A stretch of 64,000 nucleotides of DNA from an uncultured Marinomonas sp. Lineage in GTDB: Bacteria > Pseudomonadota > Gammaproteobacteria > Pseudomonadales > Marinomonadaceae. This document shows, piece by piece, positions 54,119-62,485 of the stretch; the stretch's first letter is position 1, and the number at the start of each line of letters is the position of its first letter. The notes beneath the pieces were generated by a model, which was not told where the DNA came from, searched no databases, and saw nothing but the letters and a program-made list of their open reading frames with translations. The stretch spans positions 1 to 64,000 of the forward strand of contig CANLRQ010000014.1 in assembly GCA_947493575.1 (NCBI GenBank). The letters are read 5' to 3'. Position numbers and translations under genes: made by a program.

Positions 54119-55483
54119 TTAAGATTTTTTAACAGGGCGAGGCCAATCATTTTTATTGGTTTGTCTGGCTCTGGCAAAAGCCAGTTGATTTTCTTCAACG
54201 CTTTTTGTAATGGTTGAGCCAGCAGCGATAGTCGCACCACTTTGAATAGAAACAGGAGCCACTAGACTGGTATTAGAACCAACAAATACATCATCGCCAA
54301 TTTGCGTTTGAGATTTATTCACACCATCATAGTTACAAGTAATAGTGCCCGCTCCAACATTAACACCATCTCCCATTAAAGTATCACCTACGTAGCTTAA
54401 GTGATTCACTTTACTGCCAGCACCAATTATTGCTTTTTTGGTTTCGACAAAGTTTCCAATTTTTGCATTCGCTCCCAATTGAGAACCAGGTCTTAGACGT
54501 GCGAATGGCCCAATAACACATTGACTATCCAATGTGCTTTCTTCAATAAGGCTATTATCGTATACATGAGTACCCTCACCAATTGTGCAGTTTTTTAAAT
54601 GGCAATTGGGGCCAATTTGTACATTATCACCAAGAGTAACATCACCTTCAATAATACAGTTAATGTCGATACTGCAATCCAAACCAACCGTTAAGTTGCC
54701 TCTCAAGTCAAATCGAGCGGGGTCTAATAAAGTCAAACCTTGAGACATTAATAATTGTGCCTGCTCCTGCTGGTACTGCCTTTCCAACCAACTTAATTGA
54801 ACCCTATCATTTACCCCAGTGACTTCAGCAATGTTTTCAGGATGCACTGTGACTATGTTCACCCCATCTTTAGATGCCATTGAAATAATGTCTGTTAGAT
54901 AATATTCCCCTTGGGCATTATTATTGTCCAAACGATCTAGCCAACCTAATAAAAACTTATTGGGTGCTAATAAAATCCCTGTATTCACTTCTTTAATCTG
55001 ATGTTGCTCTGAGGTTGCATCTTTATGTTCAACAATCGCTTTCACTAGGTCTTGAGCATCGCGAACAATTCGCCCATAACCTGTAGGGTCATCTAGAAAT
55101 GTGGTAAGTAGTACTAAGGAATTGTCATGTCCAGCAGACTGCATCTTTTCCAAAGTGCTGCGTTTTATTAAAGGCACATCACCATATAAAGTTAGAGTGC
55201 TACCAACTGGGTCTAAATCACTTGCGACACGACGTAATGCGTCACCTGTTCCTTGTGGGTTATCCTGCCACACCTCATTGGTTGAAAAATCCTGACAACT
55301 GGCGACAACTTGTTCTCCCTGATGACCAACAATCAAATGCAAAGATACATTTTCTAGATTGCTCGCTGTCATTAATACTCGGCGAACCATAGGGATGCCA
55401 CCAATAGGATGTAAAACTTTAGACATCGCAGATTTCATTCTACTGCCTTTCCCTGCTGCTAAAATTACGACGTCTTGTTTCAT
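54119..55483 (-). CDS. glmU: Bifunctional GlmU (UDP-GlcNAc pyrophosphorylase/GlcN-1-P acetyltransferase)
   Basis: Last two steps of UDP-GlcNAc synthesis. Residues about 1-230 are the uridylyltransferase (VILAAGKGSRMKSAMSKVLH, QGTGDALRR). Residues about 250-454 are a left-handed beta helix of hexapeptide repeats (LGDNVQIGPNCHLKN ... NFVETKKAIIGAGSK, LSYVGDTLMGDGVNVGAG) with the acetyl-CoA site. It lies about 150 bp upstream of glmS in the same orientation, giving a likely glmU-glmS unit. Confidence 0.97.
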   Translation of the reverse strand: MKQDVVILAAGKGSRMKSAMSKVLHPIGGIPMVRRVLMTASNLENVSLHLIVGHQGEQVVASCQDFSTNEVWQDNPQGTGDALRRVASDLDPVGSTLTLYGDVPLIKRSTLEKMQSAGHDNSLVLLTTFLDDPTGYGRIVRDAQDLVKAIVEHKDATSEQHQIKEVNTGILLAPNKFLLGWLDRLDNNNAQGEYYLTDIISMASKDGVNIVTVHPENIAEVTGVNDRVQLSWLERQYQQEQAQLLMSQGLTLLDPARFDLRGNLTVGLDCSIDINCIIEGDVTLGDNVQIGPNCHLKNCTIGEGTHVYDNSLIEESTLDSQCVIGPFARLRPGSQLGANAKIGNFVETKKAIIGAGSKVNHLSYVGDTLMGDGVNVGAGTITCNYDGVNKSQTQIGDDVFVGSNTSLVAPVSIQSGATIAAGSTITKSVEENQLAFARARQTNKNDWPRPVKKS

Positions 55484-55519
55484 GTTCTCACCTATCTAAA
55501 GATATTTTTTAAATTATTA

Positions 55520-55660
55520 GAGACCTTTACACGACTATTACACTTGCTAATACATTGTTAAAAACAGACTCAAATATGCGCATTTATAACTCATAAACTC
55601 CGCTTTTTCGTCCGTTTTTGCCTCGTCTTATCATCGCTCATGACTTCGTTCAAAGGTCTC
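55520..55660. mobile_element. Miniature element copy B (141 bp)
   Basis: Begins GAGACCTTTACACGACTATT and ends TTCAAAGGTCTC, flanked by the 5-bp direct repeat TATTA (55515-55519, 55661-55665). The interior (ACAGACTCAAA ... CGTCTTATCATCGCTC) is shared with copies C and D. It lies between galE and glmU. Confidence 0.9.
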
Positions 55661-55782
55661 TATTAGAGTAAGAGGCATTAGACAGTAAGAAGAAAAACCG
55701 AACAAGTCATTTTGTCATTTTTAAATTGACAAATAGTAAGATGTACTCATAACTCTGTACTTTTAACAGAAATAAAAGATTA

Positions 55783-56802
55783 TCAACTATACCCTTCAGG
55801 GTTTTTTCTTTGCCAATTCCAAGCATCTTCACACATTTCATCCAAAGATCGGGATACTTGCCATCCAAGCTCATTATTCGCTTTTGTCACATCAGCAAAA
55901 AACTCTGCAAGATCACCTTCTCTTCTAGAAGTAATGGAATACTTTATTTCTTTTCCAGACGCTTTTTCAAAGGCGCTTACAACGTTTAAAACACTGTAGC
56001 CTTTGCCAGCACCCAAATTATAGGCGCTAATGCTTTTAACAGATGATGCCATCAGTTTTTCTAACGCTTTCAGGTGCCCTAAAGCTAGGTCAACTACGTG
56101 GATGTAATCTCGCACCCCTGTTCCATCAGGTGTTGGATAATCACCTCCAAATATACTCAGCCTGTCCCTTTGACCTACAGCAACTTGGGTTATAAAAGGC
56201 ATTAAGTTGTTTGGAATACCCTTTGGATCTTCTCCAATCAATCCACTCGGATGAGCACCTATTGGGTTAAAGTAACGTAACAAAGAGATATTCCAACGAG
56301 AGTCAGCATGAAAGATATCTTGCAGAATGTCTTCGATCATCACTTTCGTACGGCCATAAGGGTTGGTTGCACTCAATGGAAAATGCTCAACATAAGGAAT
56401 GGGGTTTTTTGCTCCATAGACAGTTGCAGATGAACTAAATACCAAGTTAAACACTTCGTATTTTTCCATTACTTTAAGTAAGACAAGAGAGCCACTAACA
56501 TTATTATGATAATAAGATAATGGAATTTGAGACGACTTCCCAACAGCTTTTAGAGCGGCAAGATGAATAACCGCATCCATATTATGTCGCTTAAAAACTG
56601 CGCTTAGAGCTTCTTCATTCAACAAATCCACTGAATAAAAAATGGGGGCTTTTCCAGTAATTTGATTGATTCTATTAAGCACCTCTTTATTCGAATTACA
56701 TAAATTATCTACTATAATTACCTGATGGCCTTGTTCTAAAAGGGATACGCAAATATGACTCCCTATAAAACCCATTCCACCCGTCACTAAAATGGTTTTC
56801 AC
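55783..56802 (-). CDS. galE: UDP-glucose 4-epimerase
   Basis: Interconverts UDP-glucose and UDP-galactose (and perhaps the N-acetyl forms). 339 residues with ILVTGGMGFIGSH at the start, HLAALKAVGKS, FSSSATVYG and the catalytic YGRTK near residue 149. The start codon is GTG with only a weak ribosome-binding site, chosen because it gives the exact family N-terminus. Same strand as the upstream aminotransferase (66-bp gap). Confidence 0.95.
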   Translation of the reverse strand: MKTILVTGGMGFIGSHICVSLLEQGHQVIIVDNLCNSNKEVLNRINQITGKAPIFYSVDLLNEEALSAVFKRHNMDAVIHLAALKAVGKSSQIPLSYYHNNVSGSLVLLKVMEKYEVFNLVFSSSATVYGAKNPIPYVEHFPLSATNPYGRTKVMIEDILQDIFHADSRWNISLLRYFNPIGAHPSGLIGEDPKGIPNNLMPFITQVAVGQRDRLSIFGGDYPTPDGTGVRDYIHVVDLALGHLKALEKLMASSVKSISAYNLGAGKGYSVLNVVSAFEKASGKEIKYSITSRREGDLAEFFADVTKANNELGWQVSRSLDEMCEDAWNWQRKNPEGYS

Positions 56803-56868
56803 AATTCATGCGCCTGTATTGATACAAAAGAAAAGAGGTGATGTTATCACCCCTTGCATCTTCAAACC

Positions 56869-58053
56869 TTACAAACTCAATAAACTTTGTGCAATATAAT
56901 CAATTTGGCTTTCTTGTATACCAGCAATGTTAATTCGGCCTCCACCTACTAAGTAAATGGCATACTTGTCTCTTAATATTTTTTCTTCTTCAGGAGTAAT
57001 GCCAAGCACTGAAAACATCCCTTTATGCTGGGCTATAAAATCATAATGTGAAGAGCTGCTCTTCTCTCTTAACCTTGCTGCCAACTTGTGCCTTAGACCT
57101 GTCACACGAAGGCGCATAGTTTCTACTTCTGCTAACCAATTTTCTTTAAGCTTTGCATCATTTAAGATCATCTCAACCAGAGCAGCACCATGGTCAGGCG
57201 GCATAGTATAAGAACTGCGAGCCGCTTCTAATATTCGAGTTTTGATTTTATTACTTTGCTCTAATGTGGTTGCTGCTACCACAGCAAGCCCGGTACGTTC
57301 ACGATATAAACCAAAATGCTTGGAGCAGGACCCTGTTAACACATAGGATGGCACACGCTCAGCCAGATAACGAAAACCTTGAACATCCTCTTCCATACCA
57401 TCACCAAATCCTTGGTAAGCAATATCAATAAAAGGTAAGAAGCCTTGCAGTATTGCCATTTCAGTCACTTCCTGCCACCCAGAAAAAGGCAAATCAGCGC
57501 CAGTTGGGTTATGACAGCAACCGTGCAACAAGACGACATCTTTTTCACCTGCACCTTTTAAACACTCCATCATAGCGTCGGTTTGAACAAGCTTAGTTTC
57601 TGGATCAAAATATGGGAAGTAACGCACATTTAGCCCTGCTGTTTTCATAATCGGAGCGTGGTTCGCATAACTCAAATCACTTAGCCAGACAGTTGCATCC
57701 GGAGTAGATGCCTTAATAACATCCGCTAACATTCTCAAAGCGCCGCTGGCTCCGGGAGTTTGAATGCCTACGGCTCTATCCTTACTCGAACTATCTCCAA
57801 GCATTAAATCGATCATGGATTGGTTAAAGGCTTCATTACCAGCAAGACCCACATAGGCTTTAGTCGATTGCTGCACTAACAACTTCTCTTCTGCTATTTT
57901 AATTGCCTCCATAATAGGAGTGACGCCTTGATCATCGCGGTAAACCCCAATCCCTAAATCCACTTTATTTGGGTTCATATCTGCTCTACACGCAGTAGAA
58001 AGAGACAAAATAGGGTCCTTAACTGCTTCTTTTAAATTTTCTAAAATCATCAT
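56869..58053 (-). CDS. Aspartate/aromatic amino acid aminotransferase
   Basis: PLP-dependent transaminase of the AspC/TyrB group, 394 residues. Visible are VDLGIGVYRDDQGVTPIM, the HGCCHNPTGADL segment, PFIDIAYQGFGDG and the lysine in TGSCSKHFGLYRERTG that binds PLP. The frame opens with a TTG at 58083, but alignment with AspC-type starts favours the ATG at 58053 or 58050. Whether aspartate or aromatic substrates dominate is not readable. galE follows on the same strand. Confidence 0.93.
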   Translation of the reverse strand: MMILENLKEAVKDPILSLSTACRADMNPNKVDLGIGVYRDDQGVTPIMEAIKIAEEKLLVQQSTKAYVGLAGNEAFNQSMIDLMLGDSSSKDRAVGIQTPGASGALRMLADVIKASTPDATVWLSDLSYANHAPIMKTAGLNVRYFPYFDPETKLVQTDAMMECLKGAGEKDVVLLHGCCHNPTGADLPFSGWQEVTEMAILQGFLPFIDIAYQGFGDGMEEDVQGFRYLAERVPSYVLTGSCSKHFGLYRERTGLAVVAATTLEQSNKIKTRILEAARSSYTMPPDHGAALVEMILNDAKLKENWLAEVETMRLRVTGLRHKLAARLREKSSSSHYDFIAQHKGMFSVLGITPEEEKILRDKYAIYLVGGGRINIAGIQESQIDYIAQSLLSL

Positions 58054-58113
58054 TTTCCCCAATTGTGACTCCCTTGTATTCAAGTAATAAGAGTCGATAA
58101 TTGTTTATTTATA

Positions 58114-58268
58114 GAGATCTCTATACGACTACAGCGTTTGCTAATACTTTGTTAAAAACAGACTCAAAATGCGCATTTATAACTCATAAACTCCGCTTTT
58201 TCGTCTATTTTTACCTCGTGTGTTTTTGCCTCGTTTTGTCATCGCTCATGACTTCGTACAAAGATTTC
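58114..58268. mobile_element. Miniature element copy C (155 bp)
   Basis: Ends GAGATCTCTATACGACTA and CAAAGATTTC are diverged versions of the GAGACC ends. The 5-bp direct repeat TTATA flanks it (58109-58113, 58269-58273). The interior closely matches copy B and has a short duplication of a CCTCGT-containing segment. It lies between the aminotransferase and the exporter gene. Confidence 0.85.
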
Positions 58269-58285
58269 TTATAATTTGATCGTTT

Positions 58286-59236
58286 TTATTTTTTCAATCT
58301 AATTTTGATTCCACTAGCACACAACACACCGAAACAAATAAACATAATGCCAAACGAAGATTCTACGGTCAGAGGTTCTGATAACAAGGGAATGGCTGCT
58401 AATGTCGCAATAACAGGTGTCAAAGACCCTATTGCCGCAGTGCTTTCAGCACCTATCCGATTAATAGCAAAACCATAAGTAAACCCGGTCAACAGCCCTA
58501 CTAAAACAGCCTGAACTATAAATTGGCCAAGTAGCACATTTGCTGATACTAGGCTCATACCAGATTCCACAATACCCAAAGCATATAGACATAAAAGCAA
58601 GGCAGTAGACACAAGCCCTAATATGGATGTTGCCGCCAATGCAGGTAAACCCGCTACGCGCAAACAAATCGTAAACACTGCCCAGCAAAAACAAGCGGCT
58701 AAAAAGAACAAATCGCCTTTCCAAACACCATCATCGCCATTAAAAAATGACAACAAAATTAAGGTTAACACCCCAACTCCGATAGAGGTTAAACCAAGCA
58801 ATCTTTGTCTGCTCAATGACTCTTTATAAACCATAACAGCAATCGCCGTCACAAAAAGAGGAAAGGAACCTGCTATTAATAATCCGGCATGCGACACTGG
58901 CGCATAATGCATTCCCGCAGAGCTAAGGAAGAAAAACGGCAAGCCCGCACCAATAACAATGCCTACTAATAATATCTTTGGCACATTAAGCACTTTAGCC
59001 CATGACTTATAAAGGAATGGTAAAAATACTAATCCTGGAACAGCGTATCTCATTAATGCTAGATCAAAGGTTGTTAAATTAGAGGTGACTCCCATTTTCA
59101 CTGAAATCAACCAACTCGCCCAAATCATGGTAGTAATAAGTGCTGCTGCAACCCCCATTTGAAGATCCAGACCTGACGCCATCATACGATAGGCAGGTTG
59201 ATCACCCGTAATTGTTTTCGTTCCTTGCTCTGACAT
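58286..59236 (-). CDS. EamA/DMT family transporter
   Basis: A ten-helix inner-membrane exporter of the drug/metabolite superfamily, 316 residues from the ATG at 59236 (the frame extends to a TTG at 59278 that lacks support). Two EamA repeats are visible, about 30-155 and 170-305 (GLLIAGSFPLFVTAIAVMVYKE; AAIGSLTPVIATLAAIPLLSEPL). Many members export amino acids or small metabolites. It is divergent from an Lrp/AsnC regulator, a common pairing in which the regulator controls an amino-acid exporter; the substrate is inferred only. Confidence 0.88.
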   Translation of the reverse strand: MSEQGTKTITGDQPAYRMMASGLDLQMGVAAALITTMIWASWLISVKMGVTSNLTTFDLALMRYAVPGLVFLPFLYKSWAKVLNVPKILLVGIVIGAGLPFFFLSSAGMHYAPVSHAGLLIAGSFPLFVTAIAVMVYKESLSRQRLLGLTSIGVGVLTLILLSFFNGDDGVWKGDLFFLAACFCWAVFTICLRVAGLPALAATSILGLVSTALLLCLYALGIVESGMSLVSANVLLGQFIVQAVLVGLLTGFTYGFAINRIGAESTAAIGSLTPVIATLAAIPLLSEPLTVESSFGIMFICFGVLCASGIKIRLKK

Positions 59237-59399
59237 AATATTTTTCTCATATTCAACATCTGTATCAAAAGTTTGCAACTAGTGACTTTTATAAAGCCCA
59301 TTATGATGTGAAAGAGTCGAGCATGTCCTTGCTAACTTAGGTTGAATTTTTAACTTTTTTAGCACAAAATCATCTTTTAAAAATAAAAAATTACACTTT

Positions 59400-59864
59400 A
59401 TGCCAAATATTGAAATAGATAAGACAGATCTAAACATTTTAGAAATACTGCAGAAGGAAGGGCGACTAACCAATGTTGAACTTTCTGAAAAAGTAAATCT
59501 ATCACCCTCTCCTTGCTTAAGGCGAGTTAAGAAGCTAGAAGAGCAAGGTGTCATTACTCGATATAAAGCCAGTGTTTCAAGAACAAAAGTCGGCTTTACC
59601 ATGACTATTTTTGTTGATGTCAGTTTAAATAATCACAGCGATCATGCTAGCAAGGAATTTGAAGAGGCTATTTTGAATATGCCAAATGTAATTAGTTGTT
59701 TTGTTATTTCAGGAATGGCTGATTATCATTTAGAAGTGGTTGTAAAAAACCTCCCTCATTACGAATCCATTCTAAAAAAAATACAAACACTGCCTTTTGT
59801 TAAAGATATTCACAGTAACTTTGCAATCAGAACCATTAAAACCGATGCGCCACTGCCTCTTTAG
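59400..59864 (+). CDS. Lrp/AsnC family transcription regulator
   Basis: A 154-residue feast/famine regulator: N-terminal helix-turn-helix (DLNILEILQKEGRLTNVELS ... SPSPCLRRVKKLEEQGVI) and a C-terminal RAM domain for amino-acid sensing (about 65-150, VISCFVISGMADYHLEVVV). It is transcribed divergently from the EamA exporter across a 160-bp gap and probably regulates it. Confidence 0.93.
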   Translation: MPNIEIDKTDLNILEILQKEGRLTNVELSEKVNLSPSPCLRRVKKLEEQGVITRYKASVSRTKVGFTMTIFVDVSLNNHSDHASKEFEEAILNMPNVISCFVISGMADYHLEVVVKNLPHYESILKKIQTLPFVKDIHSNFAIRTIKTDAPLPL

Positions 59865-60010
59865 CTGAAACAATACAAAGCAAATTACAACTTCTGTATG
59901 GAATTAAATACAATACAAGATAAAAAAACAGGTAATATTCACTCTTAAAACCCGTTTATTCGTACTGAGCAATTCCATTTTTAACCTAGGGTGATTATAG
60001 TCATTACTAG
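59865..60010. other. Intergenic stretch before the IS5-type element
   Basis: Non-coding AT-rich sequence after the Lrp-type gene; together with the miniature element and the ilvE leader it makes a 524-bp gap. No clear terminator or promoter could be singled out here. Confidence 0.4.
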
Positions 60011-60272
60011 GGAAGGTGCGAATAAGCCCTCTTGCCTCAGCATGTGGATAAAAGCCTGCTATTCGAGGCGAGTATCGAATGGGAATAGCTGGCCTATTTT
60101 CGAGATGCTCAACAAAGAATACAGGTTTTTAGACCATGCCCTGCGGGTCTTCCAGAGAAAACGTCACATTGCGTTACGACTCTTTGAAAGGTATTAACAT
60201 TCCTACAGAATCGTGCCTTATTTGACGGTTTCTCTGAAAGACTGAGACTTAGTAGACTTATTCGCACCTTCC
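60011..60272. mobile_element. Complete IS5-type miniature element (262 bp)
   Basis: Perfect 16-bp terminal inverted repeats GGAAGGTGCGAATAAG (60011-60026 and 60257-60272) are flanked by the 4-bp duplication CTAG (60007-60010 and 60273-60276). The ends agree with those known for IS5-group elements, which duplicate CTAR. The interior is too short for a transposase. Its last 73 bp recur at the left window edge. It lies directly upstream of ilvE and may affect its promoter. Confidence 0.92.
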
Positions 60273-60388
60273 CTAGAATAAATCTTTTGCTCTTTGATCA
60301 TTTTAAAGACAACTTTTAGTTGGCTATTCGATAGCGCACCTACTTAAAGATTTTAATAAATAACATTAATAGAATAGAGGATAAAAAC

Positions 60389-61390
60389 ATGGCGGCAGCA
60401 TTTGGTACCGTTTTCATGCCTGAAATGGCAATATCTTGGTTTGATGGTACTCGTTGGAGTCCTTCAGAAATGGTCCCAAGTAATTCAATTAGCTTACACC
60501 CTGGCGCGCATGTCTTACATTACTCCAGTACATGTTTTGAAGGGCTAAAAGCATTTCGTCATAAAGATGGCTCTGTACATCTTTTCCGAATGGATAAAAA
60601 TATTGCTCGATTGGCTCAGAGCAGCCGTTTACTGTATTTACCAGAACTCAATGAAGCAACAGTCTCTGATATGATAAAAGAGACAGTGGCACGCTTTGCT
60701 GACGAGGTTCCTGCACCTCCAGGCTCTTTATACATTCGTCCAACGCATTTCGGAACAGAAGCCGCGATTGGTAAAGCAGCGGTAGCATCAAGTGAATCAT
60801 GCTTCTTTGTTTTGACCTCTCCTGTTGGAGATTACTTCTCAGGTGGAGATAAAATGTTACGCCTGCTATTAGAAGACGAAGGCATGCGTTGTGCTCCACA
60901 TATGGGAATGATTAAAAGCGGTGGAAATTATGCCAGTGCTTTAGGTCCGATTAGTCGCGCACGTGACGAAGTGAATGCAGACCAAATTCTTTTCTGCCCT
61001 GATGGCGATGTACAAGAAACTGGTGCAGCCAACTTCTTGCTTATTGATGGTAATGAAATTATTACCAAAGCATTAGACGAAAGCTTCTTACACGGCGTTA
61101 CTCGTGATTCCATACTAACTCTTGCTAAAGATATGGGAATGACGGTTTCAGAACGTAATATCAGTGTAGATGAGCTACTTGAACGTGCCGCAAAACCAGG
61201 CTGTGAAGCGGCACTATCTGGCACGGCAGCCGTACTAGCACCTGTTGGCACCTTTATTTACAAAGGAAAAGAGCACACTGTAGGAGAAGGAAACATAGGT
61301 AAAACAACCCTGAAGCTTCGTACCGCCTTAAACGACATTCAATGGGGTAATGCGGAAGATACACACGGTTGGCTAACACAAGTTAGTTAA
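60389..61390 (+). CDS. ilvE: Branched-chain amino acid aminotransferase
   Basis: PLP-dependent fold-type IV transaminase that makes or degrades Leu, Ile and Val. 333 residues with STCFEGLKAFRHKDGSVHLF, the Schiff-base lysine in MIKSGGNYASALGP near residue 177, and QETGAANFLL. Length and motifs match the longer BCAT group (type II). AGAGGA precedes the ATG. It stands alone with an IS5-type element upstream and a good terminator downstream. Confidence 0.95.
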   Translation: MAAAFGTVFMPEMAISWFDGTRWSPSEMVPSNSISLHPGAHVLHYSSTCFEGLKAFRHKDGSVHLFRMDKNIARLAQSSRLLYLPELNEATVSDMIKETVARFADEVPAPPGSLYIRPTHFGTEAAIGKAAVASSESCFFVLTSPVGDYFSGGDKMLRLLLEDEGMRCAPHMGMIKSGGNYASALGPISRARDEVNADQILFCPDGDVQETGAANFLLIDGNEIITKALDESFLHGVTRDSILTLAKDMGMTVSERNISVDELLERAAKPGCEAALSGTAAVLAPVGTFIYKGKEHTVGEGNIGKTTLKLRTALNDIQWGNAEDTHGWLTQVS

Positions 61391-61411
61391 GATATTTTCA
61401 TATCTTCAAGC

Positions 61412-61471
61412 AAAAAACCTCAATTGATAGCCTATCATGAGTATTTGATAGGCAGGAGATTGAGGTTTTTT
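61412..61471. terminator. Bidirectional terminator between ilvE and plsC
   Basis: A long two-part hairpin: outer arms AAAAACCTCAAT (61413-61424) and ATTGAGGTTTTT (61459-61470), inner arms GCCTATCA and TGATAGGC. T runs occur on both strands. It lies between convergent genes, 4 bp from the plsC stop. Confidence 0.92.
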
Positions 61472-61474
61472 ATA

Positions 61475-62203
61475 TTATTCATCGCTTAGCTCAAGCAATT
61501 TATCCTCCATTAATTTATGACACCTTTCCATTAACAAGGGCACATCTTCCGCAGTCATATTTTTGGTTGAAATAGGCGGTAACATTTCAACTTTCACTGT
61601 GCCATTAAACAAACGATTAAGTTTTATTTTATTATGTGTATAACTGCTCACTACAGGTACTACTGGTAATCCAGCTTGTACTGCTGCATGAAAGGCGCCA
61701 GCTTTAAAAGGTAATAACCCTCTTCCTCTACTACGAGTCCCTTCTGGAAACATCCAAACAGATAAACGACTAGAGTTCATTTGATCTACTATTTGATCAA
61801 TGGTTGCAATGGCTTTTTGTCGATTGTGTCTATTAATTAGAAAATTGCCACTGGCCCAATACAAAAGGCCAAAAAGAGGAATCCAGATAATATCTTTTTT
61901 ACCGATTGTTACGGTTTTTTTCGGAAAAATAGAGGGAAAAATAAACAAATCAAAATTGTTTTGATGATTTGCAACGTACACAGCTTGACCAACAGACTTC
62001 GCTTCTAGTGAAAATACTGGCTGAACTTTCATCCCTAGAAAGCGACTAGCAAAAGTAAAAGCATGGGCAACGTAATAGACTTTGTTTAAAGAAGAGTAGA
62101 AAGCAAGGAAAAAAATCAAACCAAAACAGGTAATAAAAAACAACAAAAAGAGTAAAAACAAAGAACGGCTTATTAGTAAAAATACACCAAAAACAAATCG
62201 CAT
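61475..62203 (-). CDS. plsC: 1-acyl-sn-glycerol-3-phosphate acyltransferase
   Basis: Acylates lysophosphatidic acid to phosphatidic acid in phospholipid synthesis at the inner membrane. 242 residues; an N-terminal hydrophobic helix (about 1-35), then the acyltransferase motifs NHQNNFD (HX4D-type with the residues N-H near 73), and FPEGTRSRGRGLLPFKAGAF near 150. Other paralogues in the same genome are common, so the symbol denotes the family. Confidence 0.9.
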   Translation of the reverse strand: MRFVFGVFLLISRSLFLLFLLFFITCFGLIFFLAFYSSLNKVYYVAHAFTFASRFLGMKVQPVFSLEAKSVGQAVYVANHQNNFDLFIFPSIFPKKTVTIGKKDIIWIPLFGLLYWASGNFLINRHNRQKAIATIDQIVDQMNSSRLSVWMFPEGTRSRGRGLLPFKAGAFHAAVQAGLPVVPVVSSYTHNKIKLNRLFNGTVKVEMLPPISTKNMTAEDVPLLMERCHKLMEDKLLELSDE

Positions 62204-62288
62204 ACAGAGCCCTTTTTAAAACAAATCATCTGAGAGATAGGATCAATCAAAAATTAAAAAACGAAATCATTCGTTTATATTATAGAGA

Positions 62289-62426
62289 GAGACCTTTACA
62301 CGAAGTTATGAGCGATGATAAGACGAAGTAAAAAAGACGAAAAGCATAGTTTAGGAGTTATAAATACACATTTTGAATCTTTTTTTAACAAAGTATTAGC
62401 AAGCGCAGTAGTCGTGCAAAGGTCTC
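62289..62426. mobile_element. Miniature element copy D (138 bp, inverted orientation)
   Basis: Begins GAGACCTTTACACGAAGTTA and ends CGTGCAAAGGTCTC, flanked by the 5-bp direct repeat AGAGA (62284-62288, 62427-62431). Its interior is the reverse complement of that in copies B and C. It lies between plsC and the GGDEF-EAL gene. Confidence 0.9.
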
Positions 62427-62485
62427 AGAGAGCAATAAGGCTCTAATTTTTTAAGCAATTCCTTCCCAGTTGTTTTTGTCAAAGC

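Noticed and set aside
59991..60197. 68-codon plus-strand frame inside the IS5-type miniature element
   Set aside because: It spans the element boundary and has no transposase motif; considered chance.
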